From assembly GCA_044224905.1 (NCBI GenBank), contig JBGAJN010000002.1:1612001-1676000 (forward strand): a DNA stretch of 64,000 bases. Reading direction: 5' to 3'. This document shows, piece after piece, positions 16,171 through 25,297 of this stretch. The translations under genes were made by a program, and so were the position numbers. Every line of letters starts with the position of its first letter. Position 1 is the stretch's first letter. Source of the stretch: JBGAJN01 sp044224905 (GTDB lineage: Bacteria; Verrucomicrobiota; Verrucomicrobiia; Limisphaerales; JBGAJN01). A model generated the notes under the pieces. The model had not been told where the DNA came from. It saw only the letters and a list, made by a program, of their open reading frames with translations, and made no database searches.

Positions 16171-18123
16171 TCACTGCCCGAACAGCCGCTTGAACATCTC
16201 CGGGCCGTTTTCCCAGAACACCAGGATAACGCCCATCAACGAGCCGCCTGCGATGATGCCTGACGCCACGGGGAAGGTGAATTCTTCCGCAAGCTTCGGC
16301 GCCTTTTTCTGCAGGCCGTAGCTGATCATCGCGCCCATGAAGAAGAGGATGCCGTAATACCAGTGGAACACCCACGCTAGCCCGAAGCCGGATGCGGACG
16401 GCATATACTTCTCGTGCTTCGGAAAGAACACCGGCAACAGGGAGAACACGACACCCAGCACGCCGCCGATGACGATCGACCAGACCTTTATCGGTTCGAG
16501 CGCTTCGAGACCTTTGCTCAGTGCCGTGGCCACGGCGGACCACGTTTGCGCGGCGGGCGCGGGGAATTGATCGGACCCGAGGTCCTTGGGTTTCTGGATG
16601 AGAATGGAGAACGCGAAGACGCTCACGAGGGTGCCGCAAAAAATTCCCGCGAACTGCGCGAGGAATTGTTTGCGCGGATTCGCGCCGAGCAGGTAGCCGC
16701 TTTTGAGGTCGGTGAGCAAATCCGCCGAGGCGATGGCCGCGCCGGAGGTGATGTTCGCGCTCATGAGGTTGACGTTGACGTTGCCCGGATTGAGCGCGCC
16801 GAAGGTGAGTTGCGTCACCTTGCCCATCGCGCCGATCGGCGTGGTGTCGGTTTCGCCCGTGACGCGGCACGCAACGAGTGCGAGCGCGAAGGACATCACG
16901 ACGGCGAGGATGCTTTGCCAGTAGGGCATGCCGAACGACGCGTGCGCGAGCCATGACAGCGCGATGAGCGAAATTACCTGACCGATGAGGAACCAGGACA
17001 TGGGCGTTTCGATGGCTTCCATTTGATCGACGGGACCCTTGTCGCGTTTGAACATGGTGCCGAGGCTGCGGAACGCGCGCATCGCGCTCTTCCATTGCAG
17101 CGCGAAGCTCAACAGGCTCGCGGCCACCATGCACGAGGTGCCGCCCCAGAGCGTCCATTGCACGATGTCGCGAAATTTGGTGCCGGTGATGATGCCCTCG
17201 TGTTGCAGGATCGGAACGAAGACGGCCCAGCACAACGTGCCGCCCACGAGCGTGCTGATGCACACGCGCATGCCGGTGATCGCACCGGCGGCGACGAAGA
17301 TGAAGTCCCACGAGAACATCACGGTGCGGGTGTTCCACACGGCGAAGGCTTCCTTGCCGAAGAGCCACGTTTGAAACTGGGTGATGAGCGCGGAGCTCGT
17401 GAAGTTCTCCCAGTGCTTGTTCACGAGCGTGAGTCCTTCGGCCCAGAACTTGTCGAGCGCCGCGACGATGCCGGCGATGCCCAGCGCCTTCGCCGCGCGC
17501 ACGCCCTTGTCGCCGTGCGAGTGGAGCGCGCGCAAGGTTTCCGCCGCCGCGATGCCGCTGGGGAAACGGAGTTGTTCGGTGTTGATCATCTGCCGCTTCA
17601 TCGGGATGGCCATGGTGACGCCGAGCAACGCGATGAAGAACACCCACGCGAAAGTGAGCCCGAGCGGGAGCGCCTGCCCGTTGAGAATGATGTACGCGGC
17701 GAACGCGGACACGAGCGTGCTGCCGGTGGAGTAACCCGCGGAGCTCGCGGTGGATTGCATGCAGTTGTTTTCCAAAATGCTCATCTGCGTGCGCGCGATG
17801 CCGACTTTGAAAAGTCCCGACCAGATGGCGTACGAAAGAATGCACGCGGTGATGGCGACGCCGAAACCCCAGCCGGCCTTGAGGCCGATGTAGAGGTTCG
17901 TGAGCGAGAGTACGCTGCCGAGCACGGAGCCCATGAGCACGGCGCGCCAGGTGAGTTGTTTCATGGAATCGCCGCGGCCCTTGTAAACGTGCTCGTACCA
18001 TTGCCGTTCGATCTCCTCGGGCGTGCCTTTGAATCCTTCGATGGGCAGGACGATCTCAGCGTCGGCGGGTTTGCCGGAGGAAACGGGCGCGGTGCCTTGG
18101 TTGGAGCCGGAGTCGTGATTCAT
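16171..18123 (-). CDS. OPT family oligopeptide transporter
   Basis: This 650-residue membrane protein starts at the ATG at 18123 (MNHDSGSNQG); a longer in-frame start would overlap the oppA leader and adds atypical residues. It has an acidic cytoplasmic N-terminus ending at KGRGDSMKQLTWRAVLMGSVLG and then about 14-16 hydrophobic segments. Characteristic OPT features are SLTNLYIGLKAGWGFG in the first helices, the SAGYSTGSTLVSAFAAYI segment, LRFPSGIAAAETLRALHS, and a late EEFTFPVASGIIAGGSLMG. OPT transporters import oligopeptides or metal chelates using the proton gradient. It is divergent from the ABC-type oligopeptide operon at 18224. Confidence 0.93.
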   Translation of the reverse strand: MNHDSGSNQGTAPVSSGKPADAEIVLPIEGFKGTPEEIERQWYEHVYKGRGDSMKQLTWRAVLMGSVLGSVLSLTNLYIGLKAGWGFGVAITACILSYAIWSGLFKVGIARTQMSILENNCMQSTASSAGYSTGSTLVSAFAAYIILNGQALPLGLTFAWVFFIALLGVTMAIPMKRQMINTEQLRFPSGIAAAETLRALHSHGDKGVRAAKALGIAGIVAALDKFWAEGLTLVNKHWENFTSSALITQFQTWLFGKEAFAVWNTRTVMFSWDFIFVAAGAITGMRVCISTLVGGTLCWAVFVPILQHEGIITGTKFRDIVQWTLWGGTSCMVAASLLSFALQWKSAMRAFRSLGTMFKRDKGPVDQMEAIETPMSWFLIGQVISLIALSWLAHASFGMPYWQSILAVVMSFALALVACRVTGETDTTPIGAMGKVTQLTFGALNPGNVNVNLMSANITSGAAIASADLLTDLKSGYLLGANPRKQFLAQFAGIFCGTLVSVFAFSILIQKPKDLGSDQFPAPAAQTWSAVATALSKGLEALEPIKVWSIVIGGVLGVVFSLLPVFFPKHEKYMPSASGFGLAWVFHWYYGILFFMGAMISYGLQKKAPKLAEEFTFPVASGIIAGGSLMGVILVFWENGPEMFKRLFGQ

Positions 18124-18223
18124 GCGCCGCATCCTTGTACAAGTCGGGCTCGCGAGGCGAGATTTTTTCGGGCCGGACGATTCGAGAACACGGAGATCTT
18201 CATTTGACCTTCGCGAGCATTCC

Positions 18224-19888
18224 ATGACAATGCGGCGCGTGATCCGTTTATGGTTTCTCGTTGGTTGTCTGGCACTGATCGCAGCGACGGGCTGCGGTCA
18301 TCGTCAGACTCCCGTGGAACTCGGCGCGCGCGATCAGGTGCTCCATCTTGGGAATGGCGCGGAACCGTCCGACCTCGATCCTCATATTGTGACCGGCATT
18401 CCCGAGCACGGCATCATGTCGGCGCTCCTCGAAGGTTTGTTATCTCCCGATCCGAAGGATTTGCACCCGATGCCCGGCGCGGCGGAGAGCTGGGAGATTT
18501 CTCCGGATGGAAAAGTTTACACCTTCCATCTGCGTAAGAACGGCAAGTGGTCCAATGGCGAACCGCTCACGGCGCTGGATTTCGTCGAGTCCTACAAAAG
18601 AATCTTCACGCCGGAGATCGCGTCGGAGTACGCGTACATGCTTTTCCCGATCGTCAACGCCGAGGACTATGCGACGGGCAAGTTGAAAGACTTTTCGGCC
18701 GTGGGTGTAAAGGCGCTGGATACTTTCACGCTGCAAATGACGCTGCGGGATCCGACGCCGTATTTCCTCTCGATGCTCGCGTGTCACTATTCGACGTGGC
18801 CGCTGAACGTGCGCACCTTGGCGCGCTACGGTCCGGTCTACGAGCGCGGCAACAAGTGGACGCGTCCGGGGAATTACGTCGGCAACGGTCCGTTCGTTCT
18901 CGACACGTGGAAGGTAAATCAGGTGGTCATCGTGAAAAAGAACACGAATTACTGGGACGCCGACCGCGTTAAGCTCAATGCGATTTATTTTTACCCAACG
19001 GAGGAACTGAATTCGGAGGAACGGATGTTCCGCACGGGCCTACTGCACAAAACGGAGTCGATTCCGCCGACCAAGATCGCGGTTTACAAGGAGAAGTGGC
19101 CTGAAGCTCTACAGCTCGATCTGTATCTGGGCAGTTATTTCTATCGTTTTAACACCACTAAACCGCCGTTGAACAACGCGAAGCTGCGACGCGCGTTGTC
19201 GATGGCCATCGATCGCGAGGCGATCGTGACCAAAGTGACGCGAGGCGGACAGTTGCCGGCGTATTGTTTCACCCCACCCAACACGGCCGGCTACACGTCG
19301 CGCGCGCGACATGTGGAGGATATTGGAGCCGCAAAAAAGCTGCTGGCCGAGGCGGGTTATCCGGAGGGCAAAGGTTTGCCGACGTTGGAAATTCATTTCA
19401 ACACGCAGGAAGCCCACAAAGCCATCGCCGAGGCGATTCAGCAAATGTGGAAGAAAAATCTCGGGGTGGAAACGCGGCTCGTGAACCAGGAGTGGAAAGT
19501 TTACATGGATTCGCAGCACAGCATGAACTACCAGATTTCTCGATCAGCTTGGATCGGCGATTACGTCGATCCTAATACGTTTCTCGACATGTTTCTTACG
19601 GGCGGCGGCAACAACGACACTGGTTTCGCCAATGCGGAGTACGACCGGCTCATCAAGGAAGCCGCCCGCACCGCCGATCCCGCGCAACGATTGGAAGTGT
19701 TTCAACGCGCCGAGGAACTTCTGCTCGCCGAGGCGCCGATCATGCCGATCTACTTTTACACGAAGGCGCATTTGCTTCATCCCTGCGTGAAAGGCTGGTA
19801 TCCCACGTTGATCGACCAGCACCCTTACAAATACGTTTATCTGGAATCCATCGAGCACGCAGGCGGCGTGAAATGGAAATTCAACTAG
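18224..19888 (+). CDS. oppA: Oligopeptide ABC transporter, substrate-binding lipoprotein
   Basis: This 554-residue protein starts at the ATG at 18224, which gives a lipoprotein signal (MTMRRVIRLWFLVGCLALIAATGCGH, in two parts: basic start and lipobox AATGC, with Cys24 lipidated). The upstream extension in the same frame is not signal-like. It is a family 5 extracellular solute-binding protein (SBP_bac_5/OppA): AEPSDLDPHIVTG at the mature N-terminus, AESWEISPDGKVYTFHLRKN as the family signature near residue 85, and GPFVLDTWK and LRRALSMAIDRE further on. It captures peptides and delivers them to OppBCDF. It is the first gene of the operon and lies 4 bases before oppB. Confidence 0.95.
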   Translation: MTMRRVIRLWFLVGCLALIAATGCGHRQTPVELGARDQVLHLGNGAEPSDLDPHIVTGIPEHGIMSALLEGLLSPDPKDLHPMPGAAESWEISPDGKVYTFHLRKNGKWSNGEPLTALDFVESYKRIFTPEIASEYAYMLFPIVNAEDYATGKLKDFSAVGVKALDTFTLQMTLRDPTPYFLSMLACHYSTWPLNVRTLARYGPVYERGNKWTRPGNYVGNGPFVLDTWKVNQVVIVKKNTNYWDADRVKLNAIYFYPTEELNSEERMFRTGLLHKTESIPPTKIAVYKEKWPEALQLDLYLGSYFYRFNTTKPPLNNAKLRRALSMAIDREAIVTKVTRGGQLPAYCFTPPNTAGYTSRARHVEDIGAAKKLLAEAGYPEGKGLPTLEIHFNTQEAHKAIAEAIQQMWKKNLGVETRLVNQEWKVYMDSQHSMNYQISRSAWIGDYVDPNTFLDMFLTGGGNNDTGFANAEYDRLIKEAARTADPAQRLEVFQRAEELLLAEAPIMPIYFYTKAHLLHPCVKGWYPTLIDQHPYKYVYLESIEHAGGVKWKFN

Positions 19889-19892
19889 CTCG

Positions 19893-20810
19893 ATGCTGCG
19901 CTTTATCCTCCATCGCTTGTTGCAGACGATCCCAGTGTTGCTGATCATCGCCACGGCGACGTTCTTCATGCTTCACCTCGCGCCCGGTGGTCCCTTCAGC
20001 GCGGAGAAAAAAACCACGCCCGAGGTGCTCAAAAGTCTCAACGCGCATTACGGCTTGGACAAATCGCTCCCGCGACAATACCTCGACTATCTCAGTAAAC
20101 TCGTGCGCGGCGATCTCGGGCCGTCGTTCAAATATCCGAACCGCAGCGTCAACGAACTCATTGCGCAAGGTTTCCCCGTGTCCTTTGAACTCGGTCTTTA
20201 CGCGATCATGATCGCCGTCGTCATTGGCGTGGCCGCGGGCCTGACCGCCTCGCTGCGCGCGAACACGCGCACGGATTACATTCCGATGTCACTCGCGATG
20301 GCCGGCATCTGTCTGCCGACTTTCGTGCTCGGGCCGTTGTTGATCCTTGTGTTCGGGCACTGGCTCGATTGGTTCAACGTCGCCGGTTGGTACACCGCGC
20401 GCGATCGCGTGCTGCCGGCATTGACGCTGGGAATTTTCTACGCGGCTTACATGGCACGGCTTACACGTGGCGGAATGTTAGAAGTGTTGAATCAGGACTA
20501 CGTCCGCACCGCGCGTTCGAAGGGCGCCTCCGAACCGCGCGTGGTATTTCGTCACGCGGTGCGCGGCGGATTGCTGCCGGTCGTCTCGTTCCTTGGTCCG
20601 GCGATCGCAGGGCTCGTCACGGGTTCGTTCGTGGTTGAAACCATCTTCAGCATTCCCGGCTTGGGACGATTCTTCGTGATGTCGGCCTTCAACCGCGACT
20701 ACACGCTCGTGCTCGGCACAGTGCTGTTCTACGCGACGCTGATCATTCTCTTGAACCTGCTGGTGGATGTGGTGCTGGTGTGGCTCAACCCGAAACTGCG
20801 CTTCGACTAA
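19893..20810 (+). CDS. oppB: Oligopeptide ABC transporter permease OppB
   Basis: This 305-residue integral membrane protein has the OppB/DppB layout: an N-terminal helix (MLRFILHRLLQTIPVLLIIATATFF), an external domain with HLAPGGPF and LDKSLPRQYLDYL, then five further helices. The EAA loop that contacts the ATPases is at YVRTARSKGASEPRVVFRHAVRGGLLPV, and VVETIFSIPGLGRF follows. Together with OppC it forms the peptide channel in the inner membrane. It begins 4 bases after the oppA stop and ends 3 bases before oppC. Confidence 0.96.
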   Translation: MLRFILHRLLQTIPVLLIIATATFFMLHLAPGGPFSAEKKTTPEVLKSLNAHYGLDKSLPRQYLDYLSKLVRGDLGPSFKYPNRSVNELIAQGFPVSFELGLYAIMIAVVIGVAAGLTASLRANTRTDYIPMSLAMAGICLPTFVLGPLLILVFGHWLDWFNVAGWYTARDRVLPALTLGIFYAAYMARLTRGGMLEVLNQDYVRTARSKGASEPRVVFRHAVRGGLLPVVSFLGPAIAGLVTGSFVVETIFSIPGLGRFFVMSAFNRDYTLVLGTVLFYATLIILLNLLVDVVLVWLNPKLRFD

Positions 20811-20813
20811 CCG

Positions 20814-21782
20814 ATGAGCCAACCCGCGCCAAACCTCCCGCCGATCTCGCTCGAAGAAGTGGAGCAGGGGACTTCGCTTTGGCGCGACGCGTTTCATCGC
20901 TTGATGAAAAATCGCCTCTCGGTGTTGAGCTTCATTTTTCTCTTCACGCTGACGTCGCTGGCAATCTTCGCGCCCATCGCGAGTAATCGCGTCTCGACGG
21001 AGCAAAATTTGAATCTCGGCGCAGTGCCGCCCAGCGCCGCGCATTGGTTCGGCACGGATACGTTCGGGCGCGACTTGTTCGTGCGAACGTTCGAAGGTGG
21101 ACGCGTTTCGCTGGCCGTAGGACTTACCGCCACGCTTGTCGCCCTCACGATCGGTGTACTCTACGGTTCCATCTCCGGCTTCATCGGCGGCAAGCTGGAT
21201 GCGTTGATGATGCGCGTAGTGGATATCCTCTACTCGCTGCCGTTCGTGGTGTTCGTGATTCTGCTGATGGTGATGTGCAAGGATCTGGGCGACTCGGTCG
21301 AGAAGTGGCTGTCCGTTCACCTCGGCCATTCGGTGCAACTCGGTGCGAAGTGGAATCTCTTCCTGCTCTTCGCGGCCATTGGCGCGGTTGAATGGCTCAC
21401 GATGGCGCGCATCGTCCGCGGTCAGGTGCAATCGCTGCGCAAACAGGAATTCATCGAAGCCGCCCGCGCGCTCGGCTTGCGCAAACGCCGGATCATTCTG
21501 CGACACATCGTTCCGAATGTCCTCGGCGTGATCATCGTTTACGCGACGCTCACGGTGCCGAGCGTGATGTTGCTCGAAGCGTTTCTCAGTTACCTCGGCC
21601 TCGGCGTGCAAGCGCCCTTTGCCTCGTGGGGCAGCCTCATCGACGACGGTGCCAAGGTGATGGAGGAATATTGGTGGATGCTTTTGTTCCCCGCGACGCT
21701 CTTTTCAGCGACGTTGTTTTCGCTCAACTTCCTCGGCGACGGTTTGCGCGATGCGCTCGATCCGCGCGCCTCGAAAGATTAA
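20814..21782 (+). CDS. oppC: Oligopeptide ABC transporter permease OppC
   Basis: This 322-residue permease has an N-terminal cytoplasmic segment (residues 1-35, SLWRDAFHRLMKNRLS) and a first helix at about 35-58. The OppC-typical HWFGTDTFGRDLFVR follows near residue 75, then BPD_transp_1 helices. The EAA loop reads EFIEAARALGLRKRRIILRHIVPNVLG, and the late LEAFLSYLGLGVQAPFASWG is highly characteristic of OppC/DppC. It pairs with OppB. It lies between oppB and oppD with 3- and 6-base gaps. A roughly 30-residue loop around KDLGDSVEKWLSVHLGHSV is longer than in many homologues. Confidence 0.96.
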   Translation: MSQPAPNLPPISLEEVEQGTSLWRDAFHRLMKNRLSVLSFIFLFTLTSLAIFAPIASNRVSTEQNLNLGAVPPSAAHWFGTDTFGRDLFVRTFEGGRVSLAVGLTATLVALTIGVLYGSISGFIGGKLDALMMRVVDILYSLPFVVFVILLMVMCKDLGDSVEKWLSVHLGHSVQLGAKWNLFLLFAAIGAVEWLTMARIVRGQVQSLRKQEFIEAARALGLRKRRIILRHIVPNVLGVIIVYATLTVPSVMLLEAFLSYLGLGVQAPFASWGSLIDDGAKVMEEYWWMLLFPATLFSATLFSLNFLGDGLRDALDPRASKD

Positions 21783-21788
21783 CTGATT

Positions 21789-22772
21789 ATGCCACTGCTC
21801 GACGTTCAAAATCTCACGACGAACTTCCACACACGCAGCGGCGTCGTGCGCGCGGTGCAGGATGTGTCGTTCTCGTTGGAGAAAGGGGAAACGCTCGGCA
21901 TCGTCGGCGAATCGGGCTCGGGCAAATCGGTGACCTGCTATTCGCTGCTGCGTTTGATCCCGCAACCGCCCGGTCGCATCGAGGGCGGGCGCGCGCTGTT
22001 CGATGGCGTCGATTTGTTGCGTTGCCGGAGCGAAGAACTGCGGCGCATTCGCGGCAAGCGCATCGCGATGATTTTTCAGGACCCGATGACGTCGCTGAAT
22101 CCCTTCATGCGTATCGAGGATCAATTGATCGAGCCGCTGTTGATTCACGAGAATGTCGATCGTTCCACCGCCGTGCAACGCGCGGTGGCGATGTTGAAGG
22201 ACGTCGGCGTGCCCGAGGCGGAGAAGCGCATTCGCAGCTACCCGCACGAGTTTTCCGGCGGCATGCGGCAGCGCGTGATGATCGCGATGGCGCTGATCAC
22301 GAAGCCCGACATCTTGATCGCGGACGAACCGACCACCGCGCTCGATGTCACGGTGCAGGCGCAGATTCTTGAACTGATCAAACGCGAGCAGCAATCACTC
22401 GGCATGGCGGTGATTTTCATTTCGCATGACTTGAGCCTCGTCGCCGGGTTCTGCGATCGCGTGATGGTCATGTACGCCGGCAAGATCGTGGAGACGGCGC
22501 CGACGACGAATTTGTTTTACGAACCGAAGCATCCCTACAACCGCGCGCTGCAAAAGGCGCGGCCCGCGCTGCAGCAAAAGGGCGTTGAGCTCTACACGAT
22601 TCCCGGCATGCCGCCCGACATGTCGCAACCCATCGAAGGTTGTTCGTTTACGCCGCGCTGCGAGTTCGCGGCGGATGTTTGCCGTCGCACGACACCGCGT
22701 TTGGAAACCATCGGCACGAATCACTGGTCCGCGTGTTTGCGCGTGCAGAAGGAGAATCTGGAACTGAAATGA
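21789..22772 (+). CDS. oppD: Oligopeptide ABC transporter ATPase OppD
   Basis: This 327-residue ABC ATPase has Walker A GESGSGKS near residue 40, Q-loop MIFQDPMTSLNP, signature FSGGMRQRV, Walker B LIADEPTTALD and the switch His in FISHDLS. The C-terminal oligopeptide-transporter domain (oligo_HPY) holds Cys residues (GCSFTPRCEFAADVC) that in some members bind an Fe-S cluster. It powers peptide uptake with OppF. Its stop overlaps the oppF start (ATGA), so the two are translationally coupled. Confidence 0.97.
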   Translation: MPLLDVQNLTTNFHTRSGVVRAVQDVSFSLEKGETLGIVGESGSGKSVTCYSLLRLIPQPPGRIEGGRALFDGVDLLRCRSEELRRIRGKRIAMIFQDPMTSLNPFMRIEDQLIEPLLIHENVDRSTAVQRAVAMLKDVGVPEAEKRIRSYPHEFSGGMRQRVMIAMALITKPDILIADEPTTALDVTVQAQILELIKREQQSLGMAVIFISHDLSLVAGFCDRVMVMYAGKIVETAPTTNLFYEPKHPYNRALQKARPALQQKGVELYTIPGMPPDMSQPIEGCSFTPRCEFAADVCRRTTPRLETIGTNHWSACLRVQKENLELK

Positions 22773-23755
22773 GCAACGCTTTTCTCGAACTCAACAACGT
22801 CAAGACGCACTTCCCCGTGGAGCGTGGAGTTTTGTTCCGTCGGCAGGTCGGCACGGTGAAAGCCGTGGATGGCGTCACGCTGTCGCTTGAACAAGGCGAG
22901 GTCTTGGGCTTGGTCGGCGAATCGGGCTGCGGCAAGTCCACCCTGGGGCGCACGATTCTCCAACTCATTCCACCGACGGAGGGAACCGTTGTGCTCGGTG
23001 GAAAGAATCTGAATGCGCTCAACGCGGCGGAACTGCGCTCAGCCCGCGCAGATTTTCAGATGATTTTTCAGGATCCGTATGCATCGCTGAATCCGCGCAT
23101 GACGGTGTTCGATGCGATCGCCGAGGCGATGCAGGCGCATCGAACGGTGCCGCCGGAGAGTTTGAACGAGGAAGTGTGCGCTTTGTTGAACCAGGTCGGC
23201 CTCGCGTCGCGTTTCGTGAAGAAATATCCACACGAGTTTTCCGGCGGGCAAAGGCAACGCATCGCCATCGCGCGTGCGCTGGCGGTGAAACCGAAACTCA
23301 TCGTCGCGGACGAACCCGTGTCGGCGCTCGACGTTTCGATTCAAGCGCAGATTATCAACTTATTGGAACAGTTGCGGCGCGATCTGGGGCTGACGTTGAT
23401 TTTCATTTCGCACGATCTCTCGGTGGTGAAACACATCTCGGATCGCATCGCGGTCATGTATCTGGGGAAGATTGTGGAAATCGGCGCGGCACTAGATGTC
23501 TTCGAGCGGCCGCTCCACCCGTATACGCGGGCGTTGGTGAGCGCTGTGCCACTTCCGGATCCGGAACTCGAACGGCAGCGCCAACGCATCATCCTGCAAG
23601 GCGATCCGCCGTCACCGCTCACGCCGCCGAGCGGGTGCGCATTCCATCCGCGTTGCCCGTACGCGATTCCCGCATGTGCGCAGCAGTTGCCGTCGATGGT
23701 CAGTGTGGGTGGAAGCCAGCTGGCCGCGTGCATTCGATTGCACGAGACTGGGTGA
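22769..23755 (+). CDS. oppF: Oligopeptide ABC transporter ATPase OppF
   Basis: This 328-residue protein starts at the ATG at 22769, which overlaps the oppD stop; the frame is open further upstream but that part is antiparallel noise within oppD. Walker A is GESGCGKS, the Q-loop MIFQDPYASLNP, signature FSGGQRQRI, Walker B LIVADEPVSALDVS and switch FISHDLSVV. The VERGVLFRRQVGTVKAVDGV N-terminus is typical of OppF/DppF, and the C-terminal domain has CAFHPRCPYAIPAC. It is the last gene of the operon, convergent with the muramidase gene 25 bases on. No clear terminator is seen between them. Confidence 0.97.
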   Translation: MSNAFLELNNVKTHFPVERGVLFRRQVGTVKAVDGVTLSLEQGEVLGLVGESGCGKSTLGRTILQLIPPTEGTVVLGGKNLNALNAAELRSARADFQMIFQDPYASLNPRMTVFDAIAEAMQAHRTVPPESLNEEVCALLNQVGLASRFVKKYPHEFSGGQRQRIAIARALAVKPKLIVADEPVSALDVSIQAQIINLLEQLRRDLGLTLIFISHDLSVVKHISDRIAVMYLGKIVEIGAALDVFERPLHPYTRALVSAVPLPDPELERQRQRIILQGDPPSPLTPPSGCAFHPRCPYAIPACAQQLPSMVSVGGSQLAACIRLHETG

Positions 23756-23780
23756 ACGGGATTTCCAACTTTCCCGAGGC

Positions 23781-25004
23781 TCAGTAGAGCAGGTATTTCT
23801 GCCGCTGCTTGCGAAACTCCGCTTCGCCGGGCTTCCATCCTTTGACAACCGCGGCGGGACCGGCGGCTTGGAGAATTTTGCGAGTCGAAGTGGTACCGTT
23901 CACCTTGTCAAACATGTCGAAGCTGCGGCCAGCCTTGATGGCCTCGGCGAACAGGTCGTGGCCGGACTGTTTCTTGATGGCGTCGAGTGTAACGAAGCTG
24001 ATCTCGAGCAACGGCGCGCGCGCGGGATCGGTGAATTCCAGTTTCACGCCCTGCTGGAGGTTTTGATTGTAGTTGGTGGTGTAGGGATTGAAGCGCACGC
24101 CTGGCAAACGGTAGCCGTTAAGTTCGCGGCTGAATTTCTCGGCGTCGAGCCAGGGCGCTGTGACGACTTCGAAGGGTAGTTGAAATCGGGTGCCGATTTG
24201 GATGCCGCCGATCTCGCCGAGCATTCCGATGGCTGTGTAATAGAGGGGAGAATCGGCTCGCGGAATATTCGGCGAAGTCGGCGTCCACGGGAGACCGGTA
24301 TCGCGCCAAGTCATATGGCGTTGCCAACCATTCATGCGGACGACGGAAAGTTTGGCGGGCTTGGCGATCCAGCGCTCACCGTTGATCATGCCAGCCAGTT
24401 CACCGCAAGTGAGTCCGTAGACGTAGGGCACGTCCCAACGGCTGACGAGGGAATGGAGTTCCCGAAATTCTGCCGCCAGCCGGGGACCTTCCACGCGTAA
24501 GCCGCCGAGGGGATTCGGACGGTCGAGGACGATGAACTCCACGCCGTTGGTGGCACAGGATTCCATGGCCATGCCCATCGTCGCGATGTAGGTGTACGAA
24601 CGGCAACCGGTGTCTTGAAGATCATAAACGAGCGCGTCGATCGTCTGCAGCGCCTTGCCGGTCGGTGCACGAGTCCGTCCGAAGCCGTAGCACGAGTAGA
24701 CGGGGAGCCCGGTGCGAGTGTCCGTGAAATCCTTGAACTCCTTGCCGGCGGGAATATCGCCGTAAACTCCATGTTCACCGGCGAAGAGGGCGACGAGATT
24801 GACTCCCTTTGCCGCGCGGAGAACGTCGATCGTGGTTTGTCGCCTGGAGTTAACTCCGGATGGGTTCGTCAACAGGCCGATCCGCTTTCCCCGCAGTTGT
24901 TGGAAGCCGTCATTGGCGAGGACTTCGTTTCCCAGGCGAACCGGCGCAGCACTGTCGCGGAGGATGCTCGCGAGTAATAGGAAAATGATCGCCGTGACGC
25001 GCAT
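23781..25004 (-). CDS. namZ: NamZ-type exo-beta-N-acetylmuramidase (DUF1343), exported
   Basis: This 407-residue protein starts at the ATG at 25004, giving a signal peptide MRVTAIIFLLLASILRDSAA. The DUF1343 pattern is clear: RGKRIGLLTNPSGVNS, FAGEHGVYGDIPAG, LVYDLQDTGCRSYTYIATM, FIVLDRPNPLGG and GLTCGELAGMINGE. Members of this family release terminal N-acetylmuramic acid from peptidoglycan fragments. The C-terminal part (TNYNQNLQQGVKLEFTD onward) is the usual second domain. A role in cell-wall recycling or scavenging fits the neighbouring peptide uptake operon, but this link is inference from position. Confidence 0.82.
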   Translation of the reverse strand: MRVTAIIFLLLASILRDSAAPVRLGNEVLANDGFQQLRGKRIGLLTNPSGVNSRRQTTIDVLRAAKGVNLVALFAGEHGVYGDIPAGKEFKDFTDTRTGLPVYSCYGFGRTRAPTGKALQTIDALVYDLQDTGCRSYTYIATMGMAMESCATNGVEFIVLDRPNPLGGLRVEGPRLAAEFRELHSLVSRWDVPYVYGLTCGELAGMINGERWIAKPAKLSVVRMNGWQRHMTWRDTGLPWTPTSPNIPRADSPLYYTAIGMLGEIGGIQIGTRFQLPFEVVTAPWLDAEKFSRELNGYRLPGVRFNPYTTNYNQNLQQGVKLEFTDPARAPLLEISFVTLDAIKKQSGHDLFAEAIKAGRSFDMFDKVNGTTSTRKILQAAGPAAVVKGWKPGEAEFRKQRQKYLLY

Positions 25005-25297
25005 GACGTTACCGGTAGGAGATTTCGTCCTGTAGTGCAAACCTTTCCGATGATCGTGTTAAAAGTTGTATTATGAGCTGGATTCATCGATGTCCGTGTT
25101 TCAAGTGAGACCGCTGAATTGCCGATATTTGGGCAGATGCAACGAAGAAATTCGCCGCGTGTTTTGCGGGTTTTGTCTACTGGTTCGCGCGGCGGCGGAT
25201 TTGAACACTTGCTTGAATTGCCATTTGAATTTACAACCAATCTGTCCCTGCGGCCGTCGACGGGCGCGGTTCTCGCGTCGTTGCTGCTCCTAATTGT

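Noticed and set aside
15824..18001. 725-codon minus-strand frame overlapping the OPT gene
   Set aside because: It is the alternative frame on the same strand, extremely His/Arg-rich; the other frame is a textbook OPT transporter.
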